Of a stretch of DNA of 64,000 bases, positions 1 to 9,498 are shown piece by piece. The DNA comes from JAKVKY01 sp964293585. Its GTDB lineage: Bacteria > Bacillota > Negativicutes > Acidaminococcales > Acidaminococcaceae. Both the position numbers and the translations under genes were made by a program. The notes under the pieces were generated by a model. It did no database searches, was not told the origin of the DNA, and saw only the letters and a program-made list of their open reading frames with translations. The DNA lies in the NCBI GenBank assembly GCA_964293585.1, contig CAXYYS010000007.1, positions 1 to 64,000 of the forward strand, written 5' to 3'. The number at the start of each line of letters is the position of its first letter. The first letter of the stretch is position 1.

Positions 1-364
1 AAGCATCTGCCAGGACTGTCTCCCCAGACTGTGCCTGGAAACGCTGCCAAGGACCACCATCAATACTGGCCCGCCACCAGATATTTTTATTATCCTGCAA
101 ACGAACACCTATATGTGTACCAGTAAAACCTGTACGCAGATAAGTAGCGCCGCGTCCGGTACGCATAGTACCGCTCTGTGTCTTTTCCCAACGGCCGTAA
201 TACGCCACTGTCTCTGGTTGTGGATACACCATGTTTGTTTTAATAATGGCTGCCGTGACTACTGCAACTTTATGCTGTAAATTACACACGGCTGCCTGCG
301 CTATACAGGGAGCATATCTGGCACAGACCGCTACCAATAATAGTGTTAAAAAAAATCTTTTCAC
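1..364 (-). CDS. secreted CE2-like esterase, N-terminal part (cut by window edge)
   Basis: This is an open frame that begins at a GTG (364) behind AAAGGAGG and runs off the window with no stop. About 25 residues of signal peptide (KRFFLTLLLVAVCA, cleavage near AQA) show it is exported. Residues about 55-115 (YYGRWE, then VRLQDNK and IDGGPWQRF) look like the N-terminal jelly-roll of carbohydrate esterase family 2 (acetyl-xylan/glucomannan esterases). The SGNH catalytic domain would lie outside the window, so activity cannot be judged. A good sigma-70 promoter lies at 434-462. Family assignment rests on pattern recognition only. Confidence 0.6.
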   Translation of the reverse strand, partial: MKRFFLTLLLVAVCARYAPCIAQAAVCNLQHKVAVVTAAIIKTNMVYPQPETVAYYGRWEKTQSGTMRTGRGATYLRTGFTGTHIGVRLQDNKNIWWRASIDGGPWQRFQAQSGETVLADA

Positions 365-433
365 GTCTAGCCTCCTTTATTAATAACATAGATCTATATT
401 CGTACATAAAGCTCTTTTATCTATTCTATCGGT

Positions 434-462
434 ATTATATGTTGGAAATTTCTTGAAAACAA
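434..462 (-). promoter_or_regulatory. sigma-70 promoter of the CE2-like gene
   Basis: On the minus strand, TTGTTT (462-457) and a perfect TATAAT (439-434) are 17 bp apart. They lie about 70 bp upstream of the GTG start at 364. Confidence 0.65.
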
Positions 463-509
463 ATACCTGTTGGTATTGTGTTACCATACCTGCAAAGCAT
501 ACTTGCACA

Positions 510-540
510 AAAACCGGCCTGCGGAACAAAACCGCAGGCC
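510..540 (-). terminator. Rho-independent terminator of the histidine kinase operon
   Basis: A 9-bp GC-rich stem (GGCCTGCGG/CCGCAGGCC, 516-540) is followed on the minus strand by GGTTTTTG. It lies 20 bp past the stop of the kinase gene that ends at 559. Confidence 0.75.
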
Positions 541-558
541 CTTCTCTCAAAATGTAAT

Positions 559-3500
559 TCACTTAACCCTGTACTTATCCATCAAATCTTCTAAAACCTG
601 ATACAACTTCTCTGGCTCGACAGGTTTAGACAGATGCGCGTTCATTCCTGCCGCCAGAGACATGTTCACATCTTCGTCAAAAGCATTGGCCGTCATGGCA
701 ATGATTGGTATCCGCTTACTGCTGGCTTTTCTCATGGCACGAATTGCCCTGGTTGCTTCTAAGCCGTCCATGACCGGCATCCGCACATCCATCAAGATTG
801 CATCAAAATAGCCCAAAGGTGCCGCAGCAAAAGCTTCCATCGCCTCGGCGCCATTAGCAGCCGTTTCCACGGCACAGTTTTTCATAACCAGGATACTTTT
901 AGCAATCTCAGCGTTAATCATATTATCTTCCACCAATAAAATTCGCTTACCGGAAAAATCAAAATCATGCGACTCCTGAGGTTGCAGGACGACTTGCTTC
1001 TTTTGCAAGACATTAGTAAAAATTTCCTGCACCGCAGAGGCAAAGATTGGTTTTTTCATAAACATATCTACGCCGGCTTCCCGGGCCAGTTGTTCAATAT
1101 TTGCCCAGTCATAAGCCGTCATGATGATAATAGTAACTTCTGGTCCCACTATCTTTCTGATAGCCCGCGCGGTTTCCACTCCATCCATGTCCGGCATCTT
1201 CCAGTCTAGCAAGATAAGATCATAGTCGCGTTGCAGCTTACGTTGTTCCTTTACCTTCTCTACTGCCGACATCCCCGAATCAACCCACTCCGCTTTTAGA
1301 CCTGCCTCTCGCAGCACAATCTGGGTATGACGGCACACAATCACGTCGTCATCCACAATCAGAGTAAACAAAGGCTGCAGCAACTTGGCCCGTTCCGTCC
1401 GGCGCTGTAAAGTTTCCTGAGTCAATCCCACTTGTACTTCCACGGTAAAGTCCGTGCCCACATTCTTAATAGAATGGACCGTGATATCGCCACCCATAAG
1501 TCCTACCAAGTTTTTGGAAATAGCCAGGCCCAAACCTGAACCGCCGTAAGCAGTAGTGCGTCCTGGATCCTCTTGAGTAAAAGGTTTGAACAACTCGGGC
1601 AAAAAATCCGCATCAATACCGATGCCGGTATCAGAAATCTCAAAGCGCAACTTTGCCTTACCCTTTTGTTGTTCCACCTGTTCAATCATAAAATGAATCT
1701 TACCCCCCTTAGGGGTAAATTTAACTGCATTTCCCAAAATATTGACCAGCACCTGTTGCAGTTTCGTAGCATCCCCTACATAGGCAGGTTCCGTATAACT
1801 TTTTAGCACGCACTCATATTCCAGATCATTATCCAGGCACTGTTGATACAGGATGGTATTAATTCCGTTAATTAATTCTTCAAAATTAAAAATTTCTTGA
1901 CGCAAAAGCATCCGGCCGCTTTCAATCCTGCTCATATCCAGGATATCGTTAATCAAGCTCAAAAGGAAGCGGGCGCTAATACCAATTTTTTGCAGATGAT
2001 CTACCATCGAAGTAGACAAAGATTTTTCCTGTAAGGCAATGGCGTCCAAGCCAATGATAGCGTTCATCGGCGTACGAATCTCATGGCTCATACGGGAAAG
2101 AAATTCCGTTTTGGCCACTGAAGCCTGCTCAGCCGCAATCAAGGCATCGCTGAGTTTTTCCCGGTGTTGTCTTTCCTGCTCCACAATTTCGGTCACATCG
2201 CTGACCACAAACACAATTACGTCCCGGTGCTCGTCCAGATAAAAAGCAATGCTCTTCATCTGCCGGAAAGGCTTACCAGGCAAACTTTCCACCCGCTCAT
2301 TATTAGTAAAATAAGCCGTGTACTCTCCCTGTTTTTCCAAAGCTTCCCGGATTGTATCCATATTATAATCTTTCCTGGCCGTCTCTTTCGTATCCGGTAC
2401 TACGCGCTCCAGGGCATCTTCCAAAGCGTCCTCATAAGAAACGCCATTATAAGCGGCCATCCTGGGATCATCACTGCTCTTAATATACAAAGTCCGGGAC
2501 TGCAAATCATAGAAAGACAACGTCACGTAATTACGCTCAATCAGCTTACCAAAGATTCGTTCCTGCATCACGCTGTCATTAATATCCTGAGTATAGTAAA
2601 AGGCAATATACTCCTGACTTTCCGGATCTTTTAAAACTTCAGCCGAAGTCTGTACCCAGCGTACCATATTGCCCCGACGCCGACGGTATTTAATCTCCGC
2701 CTTATAATTTCCAGATGTTCTTAAGGCTTCACGGACCGGAACACCACTGCAGGTCTTGATAAAAAGTTCCTGTTCTTTCTGATCCGGTATCATATTAGCA
2801 GCATGCAAAAGTATTTTTCTGGTTTCTGCCTTCGTGCTAGTAAGCGCCGGAGCAACTCGTAGCGATCTCTTAACTAACTCTTCCGGCAAATCTTCATCCA
2901 GCACACTTTTATCCAGAGTATTAAAATATGGTTCTGAATTCTTGGTCAGGTTAAAAGAAAACGCTTCAAACACATTACCTTCCAAAGTTTTCTGGCGCAC
3001 CCGTTCCTGACGGATCTGCTCGGATGCTTCCATTTCCCTGGTTATATTCACAGAATATCCTTGTGCCTTAATGACTTTCCCCTGCTTATCCCGGATAGCT
3101 TTCAGGTGCATCCGTTCCCAGAACCAGCTATCCTTGTAGGCAAAATGCACCTTACATTCTGCCTCATCTGCGCCCTGGTCAATCTCTGTCAGCATCTGCC
3201 GATAAGCCTGTGCGTCCTCTTTTTTTGGACGTGCGTATTGCAAGAAATCATCCGGAAAATTTTCCCAGACCTGTGGCAATTCTTGCAAACGATTACTGGT
3301 CATATAAATTTCACAGCGATGCTTACCGGGAAAATAGGTAAAGAATTGAATATCTGAGTTGCTTATAACCTCACGCAGCACGTCACGGCTCTCTTGTAAT
3401 TTTTCTTCGGCAGCCATCTGCTCGTCCAGATTGTTAACCATGGCATAAAAATACTGCTGGCCCTCAGCCACATAGGCTTTACGAAAGCGAAGATGAACCC

Positions 3501-4218
3501 AGTGAACTACTCCCGCGGCATCCATAAAACGATAAGATGTAGAATCTACCAGCGTACCTTGCCACTTCTTTGCAAAAACTTTGGCCACATCTTCCTGGTC
3601 CTCAGGATAAATCAAAGGAAAGACGTCCGTTCCCAAAAGCGCAGGCGCCTGTTCCACTCCTATATGATGGGCTGTAAACCATCCATCATTGGCATAATCC
3701 AAGAAAAATTTACCATCCTGTTCATGCAGGATACCGATGCCACCAGGAAGATGTGTAATCAGTTGTACAAACTTTTGAGCTTCCACGGCAGTGGCTTCTA
3801 AAGATTTTTCCCTGGTAATATCCCGGCTGATACCATACATCCCCACAATTTGATGCTGTCCATCAAACAACGGATATTTCCAGGTCTTGGTCCAGCGCTG
3901 AATTCCCTCTAAAGGAGGTAAAGCCTCTATCATCCCAATAATGGCTTTTCCGCTTTCCAATACCTGCAGGTCATCCCTTCGATACTTATCTGCCAAATCC
4001 GGCGGGAAAATCTCCATATCAGTCTTACCAACTAAATCCTCCGGTTCCTCATACCCTGCCATCCTCGCTACATGTCCAGAAACAGCCCTGTACACCAGGT
4101 CCTTGTCTTTTACGAAAACATAGTCTTCGCTCTTTAATAGGATCTGTAGCAGTGCATCTTGTAAAAAATTCTTTTCCCAGGTTTCTGTCCGGTCTTGTTT
4201 AGTCACCTTGCTCAACAA
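559..4218 (-). CDS. hybrid sensor histidine kinase, multi-PAS, two receiver domains
   Basis: A 1219-residue soluble hybrid kinase with no membrane segment or signal peptide. About five PAS/PAC-like units fill residues 20-700 (PAC ends such as GISRDITRE and GYSVNITRE are visible). A short coiled coil leads to HisKA with phospho-acceptor His712 (SHEIRTPMN), then HATPase (N-box around GNAVKFTP, DTGIGI, GGSGLGLAIS). Two receiver domains follow, with Asp1005 (LLDWKMPD) and Asp1144 (LMDVRMPV). It lacks HPt and DNA-binding domains, so the output partner is elsewhere. It starts 12 bp after the second kinase gene and is probably co-transcribed with it. The start is uncertain: TTG at 4218 is used here, but AAAGG abuts it and a GTG at 4206 is possible. 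Ligand unknown. Confidence 0.9.
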   Translation of the reverse strand: MLSKVTKQDRTETWEKNFLQDALLQILLKSEDYVFVKDKDLVYRAVSGHVARMAGYEEPEDLVGKTDMEIFPPDLADKYRRDDLQVLESGKAIIGMIEALPPLEGIQRWTKTWKYPLFDGQHQIVGMYGISRDITREKSLEATAVEAQKFVQLITHLPGGIGILHEQDGKFFLDYANDGWFTAHHIGVEQAPALLGTDVFPLIYPEDQEDVAKVFAKKWQGTLVDSTSYRFMDAAGVVHWVHLRFRKAYVAEGQQYFYAMVNNLDEQMAAEEKLQESRDVLREVISNSDIQFFTYFPGKHRCEIYMTSNRLQELPQVWENFPDDFLQYARPKKEDAQAYRQMLTEIDQGADEAECKVHFAYKDSWFWERMHLKAIRDKQGKVIKAQGYSVNITREMEASEQIRQERVRQKTLEGNVFEAFSFNLTKNSEPYFNTLDKSVLDEDLPEELVKRSLRVAPALTSTKAETRKILLHAANMIPDQKEQELFIKTCSGVPVREALRTSGNYKAEIKYRRRRGNMVRWVQTSAEVLKDPESQEYIAFYYTQDINDSVMQERIFGKLIERNYVTLSFYDLQSRTLYIKSSDDPRMAAYNGVSYEDALEDALERVVPDTKETARKDYNMDTIREALEKQGEYTAYFTNNERVESLPGKPFRQMKSIAFYLDEHRDVIVFVVSDVTEIVEQERQHREKLSDALIAAEQASVAKTEFLSRMSHEIRTPMNAIIGLDAIALQEKSLSTSMVDHLQKIGISARFLLSLINDILDMSRIESGRMLLRQEIFNFEELINGINTILYQQCLDNDLEYECVLKSYTEPAYVGDATKLQQVLVNILGNAVKFTPKGGKIHFMIEQVEQQKGKAKLRFEISDTGIGIDADFLPELFKPFTQEDPGRTTAYGGSGLGLAISKNLVGLMGGDITVHSIKNVGTDFTVEVQVGLTQETLQRRTERAKLLQPLFTLIVDDDVIVCRHTQIVLREAGLKAEWVDSGMSAVEKVKEQRKLQRDYDLILLDWKMPDMDGVETARAIRKIVGPEVTIIIMTAYDWANIEQLAREAGVDMFMKKPIFASAVQEIFTNVLQKKQVVLQPQESHDFDFSGKRILLVEDNMINAEIAKSILVMKNCAVETAANGAEAMEAFAAAPLGYFDAILMDVRMPVMDGLEATRAIRAMRKASSKRIPIIAMTANAFDEDVNMSLAAGMNAHLSKPVEPEKLYQVLEDLMDKYRVK

Positions 4219-4230
4219 CCTTTCATTTTA

Positions 4231-6672
4231 TTATCGGCGGCTTAATTGTGCCAGCGTAGCAAAAAATTCTTCCGGTTGGATAGGCTTGGATAAATGCGTC
4301 GTCATGCCGGCTGCCTTAGCTTTTTGAATATCTTCGTCATAAGCATCAGCACTTAAGGCAATAATAGGAATCGTACCGGCATCGGGCCGTTCCAACTTTC
4401 TGATAGCTCTGGATGCCTCATAGCCATTTAACACAGGCATCCGTAAATCCATAAGGACTACCGCATATTCTCCTACCTGAGAAGCAATAAATTTTTCCAC
4501 ACCCAGCTTGCCATTAACGGCTGTATCTACCAGATAGCCACGTTTACGCAATATTGTCACAGCTATTTCCATGTTTAAATAGTTATCTTCACATAGCAAA
4601 ATTTTTACCGGTGGCTGCTGGTGATCCCGCGCCTCAATCTCCGCTGATACCTCTGCAGACCGTTCTCCACCTAAAACAGGCTCTGCCCCAGGAACCCAGT
4701 CCGGCTCACCCTGCACATTTTTCACTACCGGCATGGGCAGAAAGATTGTAAACTCTGTTCCCTTACCCAGTGTGCTTCTAACCTCTATATGACCATGCAA
4801 CAGTTCCACCAGTTGTTTGACAATGGCCAGTCCTAATCCGGTACCCTGGGCATTATCCTTCACACTCTGAGGATGAATTTCTTGCGTAAAAGGTTCAAAA
4901 ATATGCGGTAAAAATGCCTCGCTGATACCGATGCCCGTATCGCGCACAATAAAACGATAATTACAAGCATACTGCGGCTGTTGCAGCTGCTCCATGATAA
5001 CTTCAACCTTGCCGCCAGAAGGAGTAAACTTTACCGCGTTGCTAATCAGATTAATAAAAATTTTTTGCGTGTTTACTCGATCCGCTTTCAAAAGTACATG
5101 GGGTGAATGGCTGCGGTCCTGCACAAGGGTTACGTTCTTTTCAGATGCCATCACCTGGACCGGTACTAAGACCCGTCCGCTAATCAGACGATTATCAATA
5201 ATTTCATAATGCGGTTGCAGTTTTCCACTTTCCAGTTTGCTCAACATCAGGGTATCGTTAATTAAATCTAACAGCAGCCCTCCGCTAAGCTTAATCTTAC
5301 TCAAATACTGGTACACCTGTTGCCTATCTTGTGCTTCCAGCGCCAGATTCGTAAATCCCAAGATACCGTTTAAAGGCGTACGCATGTCGTGACTGATATT
5401 GCTAAAGAAGTCATTGCGATATTTAAGTGCCTGTTCTTCCCGGCGCAGCATAGTTTCCACCACTTTTAACTCTTCTAGATGCTGCAGATAAGAATCCGTG
5501 ATATCCATGGCCGATAATAAAACAGCGTGCCGACTCTCATCCAGATAGCTATAATGCAAAAGTTTCCGGTGGAACTCACCGTCAATGTCCCGCAAAGACA
5601 CAGAGTAACTAAAATTAGGCTGTTGCTTTAAATTTTCTAATAACCCGGCAAGCAAAATGTTTTTCATATAATCCTCTTTTTGCTCCGGTACCACCATGTG
5701 CTCCGCTACATACTTAATTTCTCCGTCATAATCAAGTTTCTGTGGCGGCAAAATCTTTTGCGCTTCTTTATTCCTGCTCAAATAAATATATTCCAGACTT
5801 AACAGGTCAATGATGGCAATACATTCAAAATCCCAGTCCGTCAAACGACGTAAAGCCTGTTCCCTTTGTACTTCTGTATTAATATCCCGCACATAGCAGA
5901 TACCTTCAATATCCCCTGTAAGAGGATTTCTGGCCATAGAAAAACTAATATTCAACCAATGAATGCTCTTATTACTTAAGCGATAACGAAAGCGCAAATC
6001 ACCTTTATTTTCACCCTTATTAAAAGTTTTGAGCAAAGTTTCCCGCATACAAGTATGAAGATAATGCTCCCGGGTAAAACTATCCACGAATCCCGTACTG
6101 AATTCTTGTACCATGGCATTATAATTAGCAGCTTTTTGCAATTCCAGGGCTCGTTCACTGGGACTATAAATACTGGTAATAGTGTTCCGTGTCACATTTA
6201 CAAAGGCAACGGAAATAAACTGCTCCGTGTCCCGGGTAATACCTGCCATAATCCTATTGTATTGACTGCTCACAACTTTTTCCAGGGAAACGTCCTGGGA
6301 CACACAAACATATTCCTGCGTCTTGCCGTCAGGAGCGACTGTCAGGATGCCATTCATCCTAGTACAAATAGGCGCATGTTCCTCGGTAGCTTTATACCAG
6401 ATTTCACAGGTTGCTTTTGGTTCTCCCCTGTGCAAACTCTGATAAAATTCCAATATATTAGGAATGCTGCTTTCTTCAAGGTACGGCAACAAAGACTCCG
6501 GTAGATTTTGCATACCGTCTAAGGGCAGTCCCGGAATGATCACCGATCCTTCCACGGTAAAACCTGTCCTGGTAACAGGATCATAACGCCACAGCATAAG
6601 TCTGGCACTACTTGCAGCCAAGTTCAGCAGACATTTAATAATTGCATCCTGACTTTGAGCAGCTAGCAACAT
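4231..6672 (-). CDS. hybrid sensor histidine kinase, PAS, one receiver domain
   Basis: An approximately 813-residue cytoplasmic hybrid kinase. The N-terminal 400 residues hold PAS-like repeats (PAC-type ends SQDVSLEK, YVRDINTEV, SAMDITDSY). HisKA follows with His428 (SHDMRTPLNG), then HATPase (NAVKFTPSGG, DTGIGIS, GTGLGLAIV). A C-terminal receiver has Asp742 (LMDLRMPV). I chose ATG 6672 because AAGGGGGCGG sits 8 bp before it; a longer frame reaches a GTG at 6735, but that lies upstream of a likely extended -10 (TGTTACAAT, 6734-6726). It is the first gene of a two-kinase operon. The two kinases share domain plan but differ in receiver number, so they may form hetero-complexes or a phosphorelay; that is inference. 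Confidence 0.9.
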   Translation of the reverse strand: MLLAAQSQDAIIKCLLNLAASSARLMLWRYDPVTRTGFTVEGSVIIPGLPLDGMQNLPESLLPYLEESSIPNILEFYQSLHRGEPKATCEIWYKATEEHAPICTRMNGILTVAPDGKTQEYVCVSQDVSLEKVVSSQYNRIMAGITRDTEQFISVAFVNVTRNTITSIYSPSERALELQKAANYNAMVQEFSTGFVDSFTREHYLHTCMRETLLKTFNKGENKGDLRFRYRLSNKSIHWLNISFSMARNPLTGDIEGICYVRDINTEVQREQALRRLTDWDFECIAIIDLLSLEYIYLSRNKEAQKILPPQKLDYDGEIKYVAEHMVVPEQKEDYMKNILLAGLLENLKQQPNFSYSVSLRDIDGEFHRKLLHYSYLDESRHAVLLSAMDITDSYLQHLEELKVVETMLRREEQALKYRNDFFSNISHDMRTPLNGILGFTNLALEAQDRQQVYQYLSKIKLSGGLLLDLINDTLMLSKLESGKLQPHYEIIDNRLISGRVLVPVQVMASEKNVTLVQDRSHSPHVLLKADRVNTQKIFINLISNAVKFTPSGGKVEVIMEQLQQPQYACNYRFIVRDTGIGISEAFLPHIFEPFTQEIHPQSVKDNAQGTGLGLAIVKQLVELLHGHIEVRSTLGKGTEFTIFLPMPVVKNVQGEPDWVPGAEPVLGGERSAEVSAEIEARDHQQPPVKILLCEDNYLNMEIAVTILRKRGYLVDTAVNGKLGVEKFIASQVGEYAVVLMDLRMPVLNGYEASRAIRKLERPDAGTIPIIALSADAYDEDIQKAKAAGMTTHLSKPIQPEEFFATLAQLSRR

Positions 6673-6882
6673 TTTTGCCGCCCCCTTCATCTTAGTATAG
6701 ACCAATTTAAAATATATATATTTTAATTGTAACACTTTTTAGAACGGGAAAAAAGAGAATTGTTGTAAATTAATTCTAGTTCCTTAATAAATTCTCCAAA
6801 ATTACATCAAGGTTCCTGTATCATCTTAGCTTACCTTGTGACAAAGAATAATATTTTCAGGAAAGTTATAGTAAAAATAAAA

Positions 6883-6910
6883 AAGTTCCCCAGGTTATCC
6901 TAGGGAACTT
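6883..6910 (-). terminator. terminator after tRNA-Arg
   Basis: An 8-bp stem, AAGTTCCC/GGGAACTT, has U-rich flanks on both sides. On the minus strand CTTTTTTATTTTT follows it. It lies 10 bp beyond the 3' end of the tRNA gene. Confidence 0.8.
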
Positions 6911-6920
6911 GCTTTTTTAT

Positions 6921-6997
6921 TGGTGTTCCTGGGCAGATTCGAACTGCCGACCTACCGCTTAGGAGGCGGTCGCTCTATCCAGCTGAGCTACAGAAAC
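6921..6997 (-). tRNA. tRNA-Arg, anticodon CCU
   Basis: A 77-nt cloverleaf with an encoded CCA end (6923-6921). The acceptor stem is GTTTCTG/CAGGAAC. The D arm is GCTCAGCTGGATAGAGC. The anticodon stem ACCGC/GCGGT encloses loop CTCCTAA (anticodon CCU, reading AGG). The T loop TTCGAAT is intact. It begins 5 nt after the stop codon of the small gene at 7003-7311 with no room for its own promoter in the gap, so it is probably processed from a shared mRNA-tRNA transcript. Confidence 0.97.
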
Positions 6998-7002
6998 AAA
7001 AG

Positions 7003-7311
7003 TTAAACCAAACTTTCCGTCATTCCGGGAGGCATACTCCACTCTACCCTGATGCCCGTCTTAAACCACAGCTTAGTGATGCTCAGCTTAAAGTTTTCCA
7101 GGCTGGAAAGCGGATCAATCGTCTTAGAAACAAAATCTCTGATTGTCGTCCCTTCAGGCAGATCCAAAGTCACGGGTTCAGATAAAAACTTTTCTGCAGC
7201 CACTTTTTGTTCCGGCAAATCCAGGACCACATTGGCCTTTTTTGTTGCCGGATCATATTCCATGTAGCCATACCTGCCACGATAATTAATGGTCACGGTA
7301 AACTTATCCAT
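7003..7311 (-). CDS. small conserved-looking protein of unknown function
   Basis: A 102-residue soluble protein that I do not recognise. The N-terminal half is beta-strand rich (FTVTINYRGRYGYMEYD), followed by a segment with LDLPEGTTIRDFVSKTIDPLSSL. There is no signal peptide, membrane helix or cysteine. AGGAGGAGACCTT precedes the ATG and a strong promoter sits at 7341-7369, so it is surely expressed. The tRNA-Arg gene starts 5 nt after its stop. The upstream neighbour ppk ends about 60 bp earlier. Confidence 0.8.
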   Translation of the reverse strand: MDKFTVTINYRGRYGYMEYDPATKKANVVLDLPEQKVAAEKFLSEPVTLDLPEGTTIRDFVSKTIDPLSSLENFKLSITKLWFKTGIRVEWSMPPGMTESLV

Positions 7312-7340
7312 AAGGTCTCCTCCTCAGAATGTCTTGTAAT

Positions 7341-7369
7341 ATTATAGCAACAAATAACCAAGAATACAA
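7341..7369 (-). promoter_or_regulatory. sigma-70 promoter for the small gene and tRNA-Arg
   Basis: TTGTAT (7369-7364) and TATAAT (7346-7341) are 17 bp apart on the minus strand, just past the ppk stop and 30 bp before ATG 7311. Confidence 0.7.
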
Positions 7370-7374
7370 CTTTT

Positions 7375-9498
7375 TTACGATTTTTCTGTGCTACTGCGTT
7401 TAGAAGGACGTAATCTGGCTTCCATAGGAAGTTTGTCCACAATAGCTGCCATCTGTGCCTGCTCGTACAAGATGTTCTGAGAGCTTACCACCTCGCCCCG
7501 GCTGTTGCTACGCCTGTAACCGCCATTGGACTGCATGATATGACTGCCTACATTATCTTTCAGGTACAACTTTAGCAGTTCCTTAATCCTCGCCACATGC
7601 TGCTCGTTCTCTACCGGAAAGAAAAGTTCCACCCGATCGTTCAAGTTTCTGGGCATCCAGTCAGCACTGGAAAGGAATAACTGTTCATTCCCGCCACCGC
7701 CAAACCAAAAGATACGACTATGCTCCAACTGCCGGCCCACAATACTGCGCACCGTGATGTTGGCGCTCACATCCGGCAGACCCGGGCGCAAGCCACAGAT
7801 TCCCCGGACGATAAGTTCGATTTTGACACCAGCTAAGGATGCTTCGTACAATTTTTTAATCACCGGCTGGTCAATGAGAGAGTTCATCTTCGCGATAATA
7901 TGACCTTTACCGCCCCCCTGGACGATGCGTATTTCGTTATCAATAAGGCTGTAAATTTTTTCTCTGAGACCTAAAGGTGCCATCACCAGTTTATTCCACA
8001 CTGGTGGCTCGCTATACCCGGATAACAGATTAAAGAATGCCGAAGCATCACTGCCGAACTCGTCATTGGCTGTCATCAGGCCCAGATCCGTATACAATTT
8101 AGCCGTGTTATCATTATAGTTACCCGTGCCCAGATGCACATAACGTTTAATACCGTCTGGTTCCTGGCGCACGATGAGAATAATCTTGGCATGAGTCTTA
8201 AGACCAACTAACCCGTAGATAACATGAACACCGGCTTGCTCCAGGCGCCGGGCCCACAAAATATTATTGGCTTCATCAAAGCGAGCCTTTAATTCTACTA
8301 ACGCCGTAACCTGCTTACCATTTTCGGCAGCTCTAGCCAGTGCGGCCACAATAGGAGAATTACCACTGACCCGGTACAGTGTCTGCTTAATGGCCAATAC
8401 TGCTGGATCTTTGGCCGCATCGCTGACTAATTTAATCACCGGATCAAAACTTTCATAGGGATGGTGTAATAAAATATCCCGCTTCCGGATAAGTTTAAAT
8501 AAATCCTGGGTATCTTCGGGAATTTCAGCGGGACGCTGTGGCACAAAAGGCTCATACAACCAAGGCCACATACCGCTCAGACCGGCAAACTTAAAGAAAC
8601 AGGTGGCGTCTAAAGGACCATCAATCTCATAAATTTCTTCGTCTGTCAAACTCAGGTTTTCTTCCAGGAACTGCTTGATTTTTTTATTGTGGCTGCGGCC
8701 CAGTTCCAGACGTACCGCTGCCCCGCGTTTACGTTTGCGCAGAGATTTTTCCACTTCCCGTAGCAAATCTTCAATGTCGTCTTCGTCCACATCCAAATCG
8801 CTGTCTCGGGTCACCCGGAAAGGTACCACGTCTAAAATCTTGCAGCCTTTAAATAAATCTCCGGCATGATTAGCTATAACATCTTCCAAAAAGACGAAAG
8901 TCCGGCGTTTTTCCCGTTCCACCTCAATAAGCCGCGGCAGCACGGAAGGTACCTGTACCACGCTCATACTTTCTTCATGTTCCTGGTTATTCAAAAGCTG
9001 TACGGCCAGATTTAAAGTGCGGTTAGCCAGAAAAGGGAACGGCCTCGACGCATCCACAGCCATGGGCGTCAATACCGGATAAATTACTTCCTGATAATAT
9101 TCTTCCAGCCATTCACGACTGGCAGGGCTTAAAGCAGCCACCGTGGTAATCACGGGACCACCTACGCTTTCCAGTTCTCGCAGCACCAGCTGTGAATCCT
9201 TGCTTTCCTGTTTCACCTGTTCGTGGGCCGCCTTGGCAATCTCCTTCAGCTGCCGCCGTGGAGAAAGACCGGCCGCATCCCTGGTAGTTACACCATTGGT
9301 GACCTGGTCCCATAAACCTGCCACCCGGACCATAAAGAACTCATCCAGGTTAGAAGCCGTGATAGCAATGAACTTCAGTCGTTCTAAAAGCGGCGTAGTT
9401 GTAACCTCCGCTTCTTTCAGGACCCGCAGGTTAAATTTTAGCCAGCTTAGTTCCCGGTTAAAAAAATATTCAGGTTTGTTTAAATCTATGGTCTTCAT
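7375..9498 (-). CDS. ppk: polyphosphate kinase 1
   Basis: A 707-residue polyphosphate kinase that reversibly transfers the gamma-phosphate of ATP to polyphosphate. The family order is visible: N domain (NRELSWLKFNLRVLKEA), head domain, then two PLD-like C domains. The autophosphorylated histidine is His436 (GLKTHAKI), the counterpart of E. coli His435; YVHLGTGNYND carries the second conserved histidine. ATG 9498 overlaps the TGA of the upstream Ppx-like gene by 4 bp (ATGA), which decides the start and indicates translational coupling. An in-frame extension to 9576 would lie inside that gene. Length matches the family (about 690-720). Confidence 0.97.
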   Translation of the reverse strand: MKTIDLNKPEYFFNRELSWLKFNLRVLKEAEVTTTPLLERLKFIAITASNLDEFFMVRVAGLWDQVTNGVTTRDAAGLSPRRQLKEIAKAAHEQVKQESKDSQLVLRELESVGGPVITTVAALSPASREWLEEYYQEVIYPVLTPMAVDASRPFPFLANRTLNLAVQLLNNQEHEESMSVVQVPSVLPRLIEVEREKRRTFVFLEDVIANHAGDLFKGCKILDVVPFRVTRDSDLDVDEDDIEDLLREVEKSLRKRKRGAAVRLELGRSHNKKIKQFLEENLSLTDEEIYEIDGPLDATCFFKFAGLSGMWPWLYEPFVPQRPAEIPEDTQDLFKLIRKRDILLHHPYESFDPVIKLVSDAAKDPAVLAIKQTLYRVSGNSPIVAALARAAENGKQVTALVELKARFDEANNILWARRLEQAGVHVIYGLVGLKTHAKIILIVRQEPDGIKRYVHLGTGNYNDNTAKLYTDLGLMTANDEFGSDASAFFNLLSGYSEPPVWNKLVMAPLGLREKIYSLIDNEIRIVQGGGKGHIIAKMNSLIDQPVIKKLYEASLAGVKIELIVRGICGLRPGLPDVSANITVRSIVGRQLEHSRIFWFGGGGNEQLFLSSADWMPRNLNDRVELFFPVENEQHVARIKELLKLYLKDNVGSHIMQSNGGYRRSNSRGEVVSSQNILYEQAQMAAIVDKLPMEARLRPSKRSSTEKS

